51,056 nt of DNA from CALIZF01 sp046292445. GTDB lineage: Bacteria; Pseudomonadota; Alphaproteobacteria; Rhodobacterales; Rhodobacteraceae. The position numbers were made by a program, and so were the translations under genes. The notes beneath the pieces were generated by a model, which saw only the letters and a list, made by a program, of their open reading frames with translations, had not been told where the DNA came from and did not search any database. Each line of letters starts with the position of its first letter. Position 1 is the stretch's first letter. Shown piece after piece: positions 39,173-47,610 of this stretch. Location: contig JBKBQT010000024.1 in NCBI GenBank assembly GCA_046292445.1, forward strand, positions 1 to 51,056. The letters run 5' to 3'.

Positions 39173-40134
39173 GGACCGTTGCCGAACTGCGTGCCGCCCT
39201 CGGCCGCGGGCTTTGACCAGTCGCGCTTGACGCCGAGCCAGAGCACCACGTTCTTGGCGACATAGACCGAGGAATAGGTGCCGATGACGATCCCGAAGGT
39301 GATCGCGAACACGAACCCGCGGATCACGTCGCCGCCGAGCACCAGCAGCGCGATCAGCGCCAGCAAAGTCGTGCCGGTGGTCATCACCGTGCGGCTGAGC
39401 GTTTCGTTCACGCTCAGGTTCATCAGGTCGCGCAGGGGAGTGGTCTTGTATTTGATGAGGTTCTCGCGCAGCCGGTCGAACACCACGACCGTATCGTTGA
39501 TCGAATAGCCGAGGATGGTCAGCAGCGCGGCGATGATCGCAAGATCGAACCGGATCTGGAACAGCGCGAAGACGCCGATCGTCACCACCACATCATGCAC
39601 CAGCGCCACCACCGCGCCGACCGCGAACTGCCATTCGAAGCGCAGCCAGATGTAGACGAGGATCGCCGCCGTCGCCCCCAGCACCGCCAGCACCGCCGAC
39701 CACAGAAGCTCGCCCGACACCTTCGGCCCGACCGATTCGACCGCCACGATCCGCAAGGCCGGATCGGCCGCGATCAGCGCCGCCTCGACCTCGGCCAGCC
39801 GCGCCGGGCTCAGCGCCTCGTCGCCGGCCTGGGCCTGGATGCGGATCATCGCGACATGCCGCCCGGCCTCGAAGGTCGGATCGAAGACCTCCGAGATCAC
39901 CACGTCGCCGAGGCCCAGCGGGCTGAGCGCCGCGCGATAGACGCCGATGTCGACCGCGGTGGTCGATTCGGTCCGAAGGGTCGTGCCGCCGCGGAAGTCG
40001 ATCCCGAGGTTTAGCCCGAACAGCAACACCGCAACCACCGACAGCACCACCAGCACGCCGGACAGGCCCACCGTCAGCGGCGCCCAGCGAAAGAAGTCGA
40101 TGGTGGTCTTTTCCGGAACCAGCCGAAGCCGCAT
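39169..40134 (-). CDS. secF: Protein translocase subunit SecF
   Basis: 321 residues, six membrane segments. N-terminal FFRWAPLTVGLSGVLVVLSV, the periplasmic FGLNLGIDFRGGTTL (hallmark of SecD/SecF), and the proton-path helix LGYSINDTVVVFDRLRENL. With SecD it uses proton motive force to complete preprotein translocation. It starts 15 bp after secD. Confidence 0.97.
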   Translation of the reverse strand: MRLRLVPEKTTIDFFRWAPLTVGLSGVLVVLSVVAVLLFGLNLGIDFRGGTTLRTESTTAVDIGVYRAALSPLGLGDVVISEVFDPTFEAGRHVAMIRIQAQAGDEALSPARLAEVEAALIAADPALRIVAVESVGPKVSGELLWSAVLAVLGATAAILVYIWLRFEWQFAVGAVVALVHDVVVTIGVFALFQIRFDLAIIAALLTILGYSINDTVVVFDRLRENLIKYKTTPLRDLMNLSVNETLSRTVMTTGTTLLALIALLVLGGDVIRGFVFAITFGIVIGTYSSVYVAKNVVLWLGVKRDWSKPAAEGGTQFGNGP

Positions 40135-40149
40135 GGCCCTGCCCCCTGC

Positions 40150-41817
40150 TCAGACGGTGATGGTCTTGGGCCGTTTCCTGTCGAACCAGGTCACGACGAA
40201 GAGGCGCGTCACGAAATACGCGGTAAAGACCGAGGTGAGGATGCCGACCCCCAGCGTCACCGCAAACCCCCGCACCGGGCCCGAGCCGACGGCAAAGAGG
40301 ATCGTCGCGACGATGAAGGTGGTGATGTTGGCGTCGAGGATGGCCGACAGCGCCTTTTGATAGCCGAGCTCGATCGCCCGGGCCGGGCCGCGGGCGGTGC
40401 GCAATTCCTCGCGGATGCGCTCGAACACCAGCACGTTGGCATCGACCGCCATGCCGATGGTCAGCACGATCCCGGCGATCCCCGGCAGCGTCAGCGTCGC
40501 GCCGATCGACGACAGGATGGCAAACATCAGCGCCACGTTCACGCCGAGCGCCGCCGTCGCCATGATCCCGAACCAGCCATAGCAGGCGATCATGAAGAAC
40601 ACGACCGCGCCCATCGCGACGAGCGAGGCGACACGCCCGGCCGCGACCGAATCCGCGCCGAGTTCCGGCCCGATGGTGCGCTCCTCGAGGAAGGTCATGC
40701 CGGCCGGCAGAGCGCCCGCGCGCAGCAGGATGGCCAGCTCCGTGCTCTGCTCGACCGTGAAGCGGCCGGTGATGATCCCCGAGCCGCCCGCGATATGGCT
40801 GCGGATCTGCGGCGCCGAGATCACCTCGTCGTCGAGAACGATGGCGAACAGCTGGCCGATGTTGTTCGCGGTATAGTCGCCGAACTTGCGCGCGCCCGAG
40901 GGGTTGAAGCGAAAGCTGACAGCGGGGCGCCCGTTCTCGTCGAAGGCGGGCTGGGCATCGACGAGTTCCTCGCCGGTCACGACCGGCGTTTCCTCGAGGA
41001 TGTAGAACCGCCCCCGGTCCTCCATGTCCGGCAGGATGATATGCCGCGGGCCGGGCGCCTGGGCGCCGTCGGCCGTCACGCCGACGACCGGGTGGAAGGT
41101 GAGCCGCGCCGTCGTGCCGATCAGCGCCTTGAGCTCGGCCGCCGACCCGAGGCCGGGCACCTGGATCAGCACCCGGTCGCTGCCCTGCCGCTGGATCGTC
41201 GGCTCGCGCGTGCCGACCTCGTCCACCCGGCGGCGGATGATCTCGAGGCTCTGCTGGATGGTGCGGTCGTCGGTCGCCTGCCGCTCGGCCTCGCTCAGCC
41301 CGACGACGATCACGTCGCCCTCGCGCCGCACCTCGAGGTCGCTCGACCCGACGCCGGTCAGGCTGACGACCGGCCGGGCGAGCGCGCGCACCACCTGCAC
41401 CGCACGGTCGATTCCGCCGGGCTCGGACACGGTCACGCGCAATTCGCCGCGCGGGCCGTCCACCCGCCGCACGTTGCCCACCACCGCCCGTTCGGCCCGT
41501 AGCGCATCGCGCACCTCGGGCCAGAGCGCCTCCATCCGGCCGGCATAGACATCGGCGACATGCACCTCGGCCAGCAGATGCGCGCCGCCGCGCAGATCGA
41601 GGCCGAGGTTGACAAGGCCCGAGGGCAGGAACGACGGCCATGCCGCAAGATCGGCCGCCTGCGCATCGGTCGCAACCCCGCCCTGCGCCGCGATCGCGGC
41701 GGCGGCGTCATTGTGCCGCTCCACCGTGCCGTAAAAGAGGTTGGGCATCGCGAACAGCAGCGCCGCCGCGCAGACCGTCCAGATCAGGACGCGTTTCCAT
41801 GTCGCGATATAGAGCAT
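40150..41817 (-). CDS. secD: Protein translocase subunit SecD
   Basis: 555 residues. First membrane helix at about 8-25, then VNLGLDLRGGAHLLAEV, a large periplasmic head (P1) with RRRVDEVGTREPTIQRQGSDR and ILEETPVVTGEELVDAQ, then the membrane half with TIGMAVDANVLVFERIREEL, which holds the conserved Asp/Arg of the proton path. It is full length. ATG 41817 follows yajC by 33 bp. Confidence 0.97.
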   Translation of the reverse strand: MLYIATWKRVLIWTVCAAALLFAMPNLFYGTVERHNDAAAAIAAQGGVATDAQAADLAAWPSFLPSGLVNLGLDLRGGAHLLAEVHVADVYAGRMEALWPEVRDALRAERAVVGNVRRVDGPRGELRVTVSEPGGIDRAVQVVRALARPVVSLTGVGSSDLEVRREGDVIVVGLSEAERQATDDRTIQQSLEIIRRRVDEVGTREPTIQRQGSDRVLIQVPGLGSAAELKALIGTTARLTFHPVVGVTADGAQAPGPRHIILPDMEDRGRFYILEETPVVTGEELVDAQPAFDENGRPAVSFRFNPSGARKFGDYTANNIGQLFAIVLDDEVISAPQIRSHIAGGSGIITGRFTVEQSTELAILLRAGALPAGMTFLEERTIGPELGADSVAAGRVASLVAMGAVVFFMIACYGWFGIMATAALGVNVALMFAILSSIGATLTLPGIAGIVLTIGMAVDANVLVFERIREELRTARGPARAIELGYQKALSAILDANITTFIVATILFAVGSGPVRGFAVTLGVGILTSVFTAYFVTRLFVVTWFDRKRPKTITV

Positions 41818-41850
41818 GCTGCCCCCCTCGGGCCACCGCGCCGTGCGGCT

Positions 41851-42168
41851 TCAGGCCGCCGGTTCGGTCTTGGTGAGGACCTGCGCGATCGTGCCCTTGA
41901 TGACGCGGACCCTGACGCCGTCGGCGATCTCGACCTCGAGCTCGCCATCCTCCTTGACCTTGGTGACCTTGCCGATGATCCCGCCCTGGGTCAGCACCTG
42001 GTCGCCGCGCCGCAGCGCCTCGACCATCGCCTTGTGTTCCTTGACCTTCTTCTGCTGCGGGCGGATCAGCAGGAAATACATGATCGCAAAGATCAGGATC
42101 AGCGGGATGAAGCTCGACAGGGCCGAGGCGGTATCGCCGCTCTGGGCGAAGGCGGGGGTGACGAACAT
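41851..42168 (-). CDS. yajC: Preprotein translocase subunit YajC
   Basis: 105 residues. MFVTPAFAQSGDTASAL, one membrane helix (FIPLILIFAIMYFLLIRPQ, about 20-38), then KKVKEHKAMVEALRRGDQVLTQGGIIGKV, an SH3-like cytoplasmic part. It associates with SecDF. First gene of the long minus-strand operon; divergent from the protease gene with 186 bp between starts, where the operon promoter should lie. Confidence 0.96.
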   Translation of the reverse strand: MFVTPAFAQSGDTASALSSFIPLILIFAIMYFLLIRPQQKKVKEHKAMVEALRRGDQVLTQGGIIGKVTKVKEDGELEVEIADGVRVRVIKGTIAQVLTKTEPAA

Positions 42169-42354
42169 CGGGAAACCTCGTGTTGCGGCCGCAGGTGGCC
42201 CCCGGCCGGGAATTGGCACGCAACCTAACCGCGGGGGCGGGGGATGGCAAGGCGCGCAGGGCGGCCCCGGGCCCGCCCCGCGGTGTCGTGACCGCGGCCT
42301 GCGGGGGGGGCGATGATCCTTGGCACGGCTCGGCCGGTCCGCTAGCCTGCCGGC

Positions 42355-43107
42355 ATGTGCCCGTGCCCCGCCCCGCGCCGCATCACGACCCCGGCGATGG
42401 TGTGTCTTGCGGCGCTCTGGGGCGCGGCGCCGGCGTCGGCCGAAGTCCGGGCCGACGCGGCCGCGTATGGCGCTGCGGCGGGCCTCCGCGCGGCGGCCGA
42501 CGCAGAAGCCGCGCCGGCGGCGGTCGGCCGCGTGTTTTCCGGCGCGAGCCTGCGGCCCGGGCAGGCGCTCTGCACCGGCACGCTGATCGCCCCCGACACC
42601 GTGCTGACGGCGGCGCATTGCGTGCGCGATGCGGTGGACCGGCCGCGGTCGATCCGCTTCGAGGCGGGGCGCGACGGCGACCGGATCGTGGCGGCGCGGG
42701 CCGGCAGGGCGGTGATCCTCGCGCCGGCGGATGTCGGCGCGGCGCGGCTTGCGGCCGATGTGGCGCTGCTGCGGCTCGACGGGCCGATCCCGGCCGCGGC
42801 CGCCGCGCCGCTTCCCGTGGCAGGGGTCACGGGCAGCGCCTTCCGCCGCTATGGCTATACCCGCCGCGCGCCCGATGCGGCGCTGGCCGCCGACTGCGGT
42901 CTTGCGGCGATGGACCGGGGCGTCATCGGCCTCGACTGTGCGGCGGAAAGCGGCCATTCCGGCGCGCCGCTCCTGCAGCGCGGCGGCGCGGGCTGGGTGG
43001 TTGTGGGCGTGTTCGTCGCCGCATCGCGCATTGCCGGCGTCGATGTGTCCTACGCCGCCGAAGTGCCGCGCGCCTGGCGCGAGTCGCCCGCGGTCGCCCC
43101 GCCCTGA
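42355..43107 (+). CDS. Exported trypsin-like serine protease (S1)
   Basis: 250 residues. Signal peptide about 1-29 (ending PASA-E). The catalytic triad is complete: His88 in LTAAHCV, Asp135 in AADVALLRLD and Ser202 in ESGHSGAPLL. This resembles the small V8/glutamyl-endopeptidase-like S1 group, not the DegP type: there is no PDZ domain. Probably periplasmic or secreted. It lies between the yajC operon and serS, and is followed by serS after 75 bp. Substrate unknown. Confidence 0.88.
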   Translation: MCPCPAPRRITTPAMVCLAALWGAAPASAEVRADAAAYGAAAGLRAAADAEAAPAAVGRVFSGASLRPGQALCTGTLIAPDTVLTAAHCVRDAVDRPRSIRFEAGRDGDRIVAARAGRAVILAPADVGAARLAADVALLRLDGPIPAAAAAPLPVAGVTGSAFRRYGYTRRAPDAALAADCGLAAMDRGVIGLDCAAESGHSGAPLLQRGGAGWVVVGVFVAASRIAGVDVSYAAEVPRAWRESPAVAPP

Positions 43108-43182
43108 CCGGCGCAGGCGGCGCGCCCTTCCCCCGGCACAGCGCATCGGGCATAAGGCGCGGGCAACGACCGAGGCCTGCCC

Positions 43183-44472
43183 ATGCATGACATCCGCGCC
43201 CTGCGGGACGACCCCGCCGCCTTCGACGCCGCCCTCGCCCGCCGCAACCTGCCACCACAGGCGCAGGGCCTGCTCGCGCTCGACGAGGCGCGGCGCGCGG
43301 CGATCCTGGCGGCCGAAACCGCGCAGGCCGAGGCGAACCGGCTGGCCAAGGATGCCGGCGCAGCGCGCGCCGCGGGCGATGCGGCAGGTTTCGAGCGGCT
43401 GCGGGCCGAGGCGGCGGCGCGCAAGGACGCGATCGGCGCCGCCCGGGCCGAGGCCGACCGGCTCGACACCGCGCTGCGCGATGCGCTGATGGTCATCCCG
43501 AACCTGCCGGCGGCCGACGTGCCCGACGGGCCGGACGAGACCGCCAATGTCGAGATCCGCCGCGTCGGTGCGCCGCGCGCGCTCGACTTTGCCGCGCGCG
43601 AGCATTTCGACCTGCCCTGCATGGCCGGCCTGATGGATTTTTCCGCTGCGGCGCGACTTTCGGGGGCGCGTTTCGTGGTTCTGCGGGGCGCGGCGGTGCG
43701 GCTGCACCGGGCGCTGGCGCAGTTCATGCTCGACACCCACATTGCCGAACACGGGCTGACCGAGGTCTGGACGCCTGTCCTCGTGCGGCCCGAGGCGATG
43801 CTGGGCACCGGGCAACTGCCCAAATTCGCCGAGGACAGCTATCAGACCACCAACGGCTGGTGGCTGGTGCCGACATCGGAGGTCACGCTGACCAACCTCG
43901 TCGCCGGCGAGATGCTCGACGAAGCGGCGCTGCCGATCCGCATGACCGCGCATACCCAGTGCTTCCGGTCCGAGGCGGGATCGGCGGGCAAGGACGTGGC
44001 GGGCATGCTGCGCCAGCACCAGTTCGAGAAGGTCGAGATGGTGACGATCTGCACCCCCGACACCGCCCGTGCCGAGCATGACCGGATGACAGCCTGCGCC
44101 GAGGCGATCCTGACGAAACTCGGCCTGCCGTTCCGCACCATCGTGCTGTGCACCGGCGACATGGGGTTCGGCGCCGAGCGCACGCATGACATCGAGGTCT
44201 GGCTGCCCGGGCAGGATCGATATCGCGAGATCAGCTCGGTCTCGACCTGCGGGCAGTTCCAGGCGCGGCGGATGAACGCGCGCTATCGCGGGCCGGACGG
44301 CAAGCCTGCCTTCGTGGCAACGCTCAACGGATCGGGCCTTGCGGTCGGGCGCACGCTGATCGCGGTGCTCGAGAACGGGCAGGAGGCGGACGGGTCGGTG
44401 ACGCTGCCGGCGGCCCTGGCGCCCTACCTCGGCGGCGCGGCGCGGATCGACGCGGCGGGCCGGCTCGCCTGA
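43183..44472 (+). CDS. serS: Seryl-tRNA synthetase
   Basis: 429 residues, the usual length. An N-terminal antiparallel coiled coil (about 25-105) grips tRNA-Ser. Class II core: TEVWTPVLVRPEAMLGTGQLPKF, motif 2 FRSEAGSAGKDVAGMLRQHQF, GFGAERTHDIEVWLPGQ, and motif 3 NGSGLAVGRTLIAVLENGQ. It charges tRNA-Ser and also tRNA-Sec where present. GAGG lies 8 bp before the ATG. Confidence 0.98.
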   Translation: MHDIRALRDDPAAFDAALARRNLPPQAQGLLALDEARRAAILAAETAQAEANRLAKDAGAARAAGDAAGFERLRAEAAARKDAIGAARAEADRLDTALRDALMVIPNLPAADVPDGPDETANVEIRRVGAPRALDFAAREHFDLPCMAGLMDFSAAARLSGARFVVLRGAAVRLHRALAQFMLDTHIAEHGLTEVWTPVLVRPEAMLGTGQLPKFAEDSYQTTNGWWLVPTSEVTLTNLVAGEMLDEAALPIRMTAHTQCFRSEAGSAGKDVAGMLRQHQFEKVEMVTICTPDTARAEHDRMTACAEAILTKLGLPFRTIVLCTGDMGFGAERTHDIEVWLPGQDRYREISSVSTCGQFQARRMNARYRGPDGKPAFVATLNGSGLAVGRTLIAVLENGQEADGSVTLPAALAPYLGGAARIDAAGRLA

Positions 44473-44611
44473 TCGTGCGATCTGCCGGCGCGGACGGGCG
44501 TGCCGGCGTGACAAAAGCCGCCACGGCGCCCATATGCAGCGGACGCCGGCCAGGCCGACGGCGGCCCCGCAGGCGGAGCCAGCCGCCGGGCTCTATCGCA
44601 AGGATGCTGCC

Positions 44612-45373
44612 ATGACCGTCTCCCTTCCCCGCCCGGGCCGCGACAATCGCCGGATGCGCGCGATCCTCGTGCTGGTCGCGGCCGTCGCATTTCCGATGGC
44701 GGCGGTGGTGCTGCCGCCCTTCACCGGCTATGCGCCCGACGCCTTTCCGGTGCCGCAGCTTCGCCCGCCGGTCCAGCCGGCCGGCTTTGCCTTCTCGATC
44801 TGGGGGCTGATCTACCTCGGCCTCGTCGTCCATGCCGCCTTCGGCCTGTTCGCCCGGGGCGATGATGGCGGCTGGGACGCGATGCGGATCGCGCTGGCCG
44901 CGAGCCTGATCCTCGGCACCGGCTGGATCGCCATCGCGCTCCATGCGCCGATCCTGGCCACGGCCGGGATCTTCGCGATGCTGGCCCTCGCGCTCGGGGC
45001 GCTGCGCCGCGCGCCGCCGGGCGATGCATGGCTGGCGCGCGCGCCGGTCGCGCTTTATGCCGGCTGGCTCACGGCGGCATCCTTCGTGTCGCTCGGGCTG
45101 CTGGTGGGGGGCTATGGGCTCGCAGGGTCCGACGCGGGCGCGGCGCTGGCGGTCCTGCCGCTCGCCATCCTCTTTGCGGCCGCGGTGCAATGGTGGCTCG
45201 GCCGGGTGCCGGCCTATGCGGCCGGGGCCGGCTGGGGGCTGTTCGGGATCGCGGCGGCCAATGCCGCCTCGAACCTCGCGGTCGCAGGCCTCGCCGGCGC
45301 CGGGATCGCGGCGCTTGCGGTCGTGCTCGCAATGGCGCCGGACCGGCGTCAGGCGCGTGTTGCGCAGCCCTGA
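44612..45373 (+). CDS. TspO/MBR-related membrane protein
   Basis: 253 residues with about seven hydrophobic segments. The segment PVQPAGFAFSIWGLIYLGLV matches the first conserved block of tryptophan-rich sensory (TspO-like) proteins in their longer form; tryptophans recur (WLARAPVALYAGWLTAA, VQWWLGRVP). TspO proteins bind porphyrins and sterols and affect stress or pigment control; the longer relatives are uncharacterised. AAGGA lies 7 bp before ATG 44612. Followed by a hairpin. Confidence 0.7.
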   Translation: MTVSLPRPGRDNRRMRAILVLVAAVAFPMAAVVLPPFTGYAPDAFPVPQLRPPVQPAGFAFSIWGLIYLGLVVHAAFGLFARGDDGGWDAMRIALAASLILGTGWIAIALHAPILATAGIFAMLALALGALRRAPPGDAWLARAPVALYAGWLTAASFVSLGLLVGGYGLAGSDAGAALAVLPLAILFAAAVQWWLGRVPAYAAGAGWGLFGIAAANAASNLAVAGLAGAGIAALAVVLAMAPDRRQARVAQP

Positions 45374-45398
45374 GCCGCTGCGCCATGATGCACCGCCG

Positions 45399-45421
45399 GG
45401 CATGGGGTGCAGGCCCATGCC
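45399..45421 (+). terminator. Hairpin after the TspO-like gene
   Basis: GGCATGGG-gtgcagg-CCCATGCC, a perfect 8-bp stem with a 7-nt loop, 25 bp after the stop codon and 70 bp before the next gene. No U-tract. Confidence 0.45.
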
Positions 45422-45492
45422 GCGGGCCAGCCGCATCGCCAGCCCCGGGGGCCGCGGCGCCCCAGCCCGGCCTGCGAAAGGATCGCCCGGCC

Positions 45493-46080
45493 ATGACCGC
45501 CTGGATCACCATCGTCCCCTACGACGACGCCGACGCCGCAACCCGTGCGGCGATGGACGCCACCCGCGGCCCCTTCGGCACGCTCGACAACGTGATGCAG
45601 GTGCATTCGCTGCGCCCGAACACGATGGTCGCGCACAAGACGCTCTATCGCGCGGCGCTGCATGACGACACCAACACCCTGCCGCTCTGGCTTCAGGAAC
45701 TTGTCGGCTCCTATGTCTCGCTGCTCAACGACTGCACCTATTCGTTCACCAACCACTGGGCCAATTGCCGGCACCTGATGGACGATGCCGAGCGTGCCGC
45801 GCGGATCGAGGCGGCGCTGCGCGCGCGCACGCCCGAGGCGGCGCTGTCGGGGCGGGACCTTGCGCTGGCGCGCTATGCCGAAAAGCTCACCCTGCACCCC
45901 GGCGCGATGGCCGAGGGCGATGTGATCGCCCTGCGCGCTGCGGGGCTCGACGACGGGCAGATCCTCGAGGCCAATCAGATCGTCGGCTATTTCAACTATG
46001 CCAACCGGGTGCTGAACGGTCTGGGGGTAAGCAACCGGGGCGAGATCATCGGCTATTACAGCAGCGCGACCCGCGCGTGA
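45493..46080 (+). CDS. AhpD-like peroxidase-related protein (CMD family)
   Basis: 195 residues, all-helical carboxymuconolactone decarboxylase fold of the kind annotated as peroxidase-related enzyme. ELVGSYVSLLNDCTYSFTNHWANC holds the active-site helix: Cys81 is present, but the partner position of the usual CxxC is Ser84; His88 remains and a further Cys92 follows. A CxxS site could still react with peroxide but not form the standard disulfide. Ends IVGYFNYANRVLNGLGV, typical of the family. Convergent with der. Confidence 0.8.
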   Translation: MTAWITIVPYDDADAATRAAMDATRGPFGTLDNVMQVHSLRPNTMVAHKTLYRAALHDDTNTLPLWLQELVGSYVSLLNDCTYSFTNHWANCRHLMDDAERAARIEAALRARTPEAALSGRDLALARYAEKLTLHPGAMAEGDVIALRAAGLDDGQILEANQIVGYFNYANRVLNGLGVSNRGEIIGYYSSATRA

Positions 46081-46092
46081 GCCGGTCCGGGA

Positions 46093-47565
46093 TCAGCCGC
46101 GCGCGCCCGGCCCGCCGCGCTTGTCCAGATGCTTGCGCAGCCGCGAGGGCTGCGCCACCTTTTTGTCCTTGAACGGGTTCTGCCCGCCCTGCCCGCGCAA
46201 GGTGATGCGGATCGGTGTTCCGGGCATGTCGAACGCCTCGCGCAGGCCGTTGACGAGATAGCGCCTGTAGCTCTCGGGCATGTCCTCGGGGCGCGAGCAC
46301 ATGAAGACGAAGCCGGGGGGGCGCGTCTTGACCTGCGTGCCGTAGCGCAGCTTGATCCGCCGCCCGCCGGGCGCCGGCGGCGGATGCGCGGCGGTCGCGG
46401 CGGCGAGCCACTGGTTGAGCCGCGCGGTCGGCACCCGGCGGTTCCAGACCGCATGCGCCCGCAGGATCGCGGCGTGCAGCCGGTCGAGGCCGCGCCCCGT
46501 CCTGGCCGAAACCGTGACCAGCGGCGCGCCGCGCAGTTGCGGCAGAAGCGTGTCGAACTGGGCCTTGATGGCGGCGAGCTTGTCCTGCTTGTCCGCCTCC
46601 AGATCCCATTTGTTGACCGCGACCACCACCGCGCGCCCCTCGGTCTCGGCGAAATCGGCGATGCGCAGATCCTGCACCTCGAAGGGGATCGCAGCGTCGA
46701 GGAGGACCACCACCACCTCGGCAAAGCGCACCGCGCGCAACCCGTCGGCGACCGACAGCTTCTCGAGCTTTTCCTGCACCTTCGCCTTCTTGCGCATCCC
46801 TGCCGTGTCCCAGATGCGGATCGGCGTATCCGACCAGGTCGCGCGGACCGAGATCGCATCGCGGGTGATCCCCGCCTCGGGGCCGGTCAGCATCCGGTCC
46901 TCGCCGAGGATGGCGTTGACCAACGTCGATTTCCCCGCGTTCGGGCGGCCGATGACGGCGATCTGCAAGGGTTTGGACGCGGTGATGAGCGGCGCCTCGC
47001 CCTCCTCCTCCGACCCTTCGGGCACGTCCACATCGACCGCGGGCGCATAGTCCGCCGCCTTCTCGATGAACGGCGCGGCGAGCGGGCGCAGGATGTGGTA
47101 GAGATCGTCCATCCCCTCGCCATGTTCGGCCGACAGCCGCACCGGCTCGCCCAGCCCGAGGCCCCAGGCCTCGGCGGCGCCGCCGTCGGCGGCGCTCCCC
47201 TCGGCCTTGTTGACCCCGAGGATGACATGTTTCGCCCGCCGCCGCAGGATATCGGCGAACACCTCGTCAGTCGCCGTCACCCCGGCCCGGCCGTCGATCA
47301 GGAACAGGCAGATATCGGCGAGGTCCACCGCCCGCTCGGTCAGCCGCCGCATCCGGCCCTGCAGGCTGTCGTCCGTCACATCCTCGAGCCCCGCCGTGTC
47401 GATCACGGTGAAGCGCAGATCGACGAGCCGCGCGTCCCCCTCGCGCAGATCGCGCGTCACGCCGGGTTGGTCATCGACCAGCGCCAGCCGCCGCCCGACG
47501 AGGCGGTTGAACAGCGTCGATTTGCCCACATTGGGCCGCCCGACGATGGCAAGCGTGAAGGTCAT
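46093..47565 (-). CDS. der: Ribosome-assembly GTPase Der (EngA)
   Basis: 490 residues, two G domains and a KH-like C domain, unique to Der, which is needed for 50S assembly. G domain 1: GRPNVGKSTLFN (9-20), DQPGVTRD, DTAGLED and NKAE (Glu in place of the usual Asp in NKxD). G domain 2: GRPNAGKSTLVN, DTAGMRKK, NKWD. Acidic linker VPEGSEEEGEAP. The C domain ends in a basic tail KHLDKRGGPGARG. Likely in the same transcription unit as the BamB-like and YfgM-like genes upstream (45-bp gap). Confidence 0.97.
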   Translation of the reverse strand: MTFTLAIVGRPNVGKSTLFNRLVGRRLALVDDQPGVTRDLREGDARLVDLRFTVIDTAGLEDVTDDSLQGRMRRLTERAVDLADICLFLIDGRAGVTATDEVFADILRRRAKHVILGVNKAEGSAADGGAAEAWGLGLGEPVRLSAEHGEGMDDLYHILRPLAAPFIEKAADYAPAVDVDVPEGSEEEGEAPLITASKPLQIAVIGRPNAGKSTLVNAILGEDRMLTGPEAGITRDAISVRATWSDTPIRIWDTAGMRKKAKVQEKLEKLSVADGLRAVRFAEVVVVLLDAAIPFEVQDLRIADFAETEGRAVVVAVNKWDLEADKQDKLAAIKAQFDTLLPQLRGAPLVTVSARTGRGLDRLHAAILRAHAVWNRRVPTARLNQWLAAATAAHPPPAPGGRRIKLRYGTQVKTRPPGFVFMCSRPEDMPESYRRYLVNGLREAFDMPGTPIRITLRGQGGQNPFKDKKVAQPSRLRKHLDKRGGPGARG

Positions 47566-47610
47566 GGCCGTATCCCCTGTCCGAAGCGGGCGGGATACAC
47601 TGCGCGCGCC

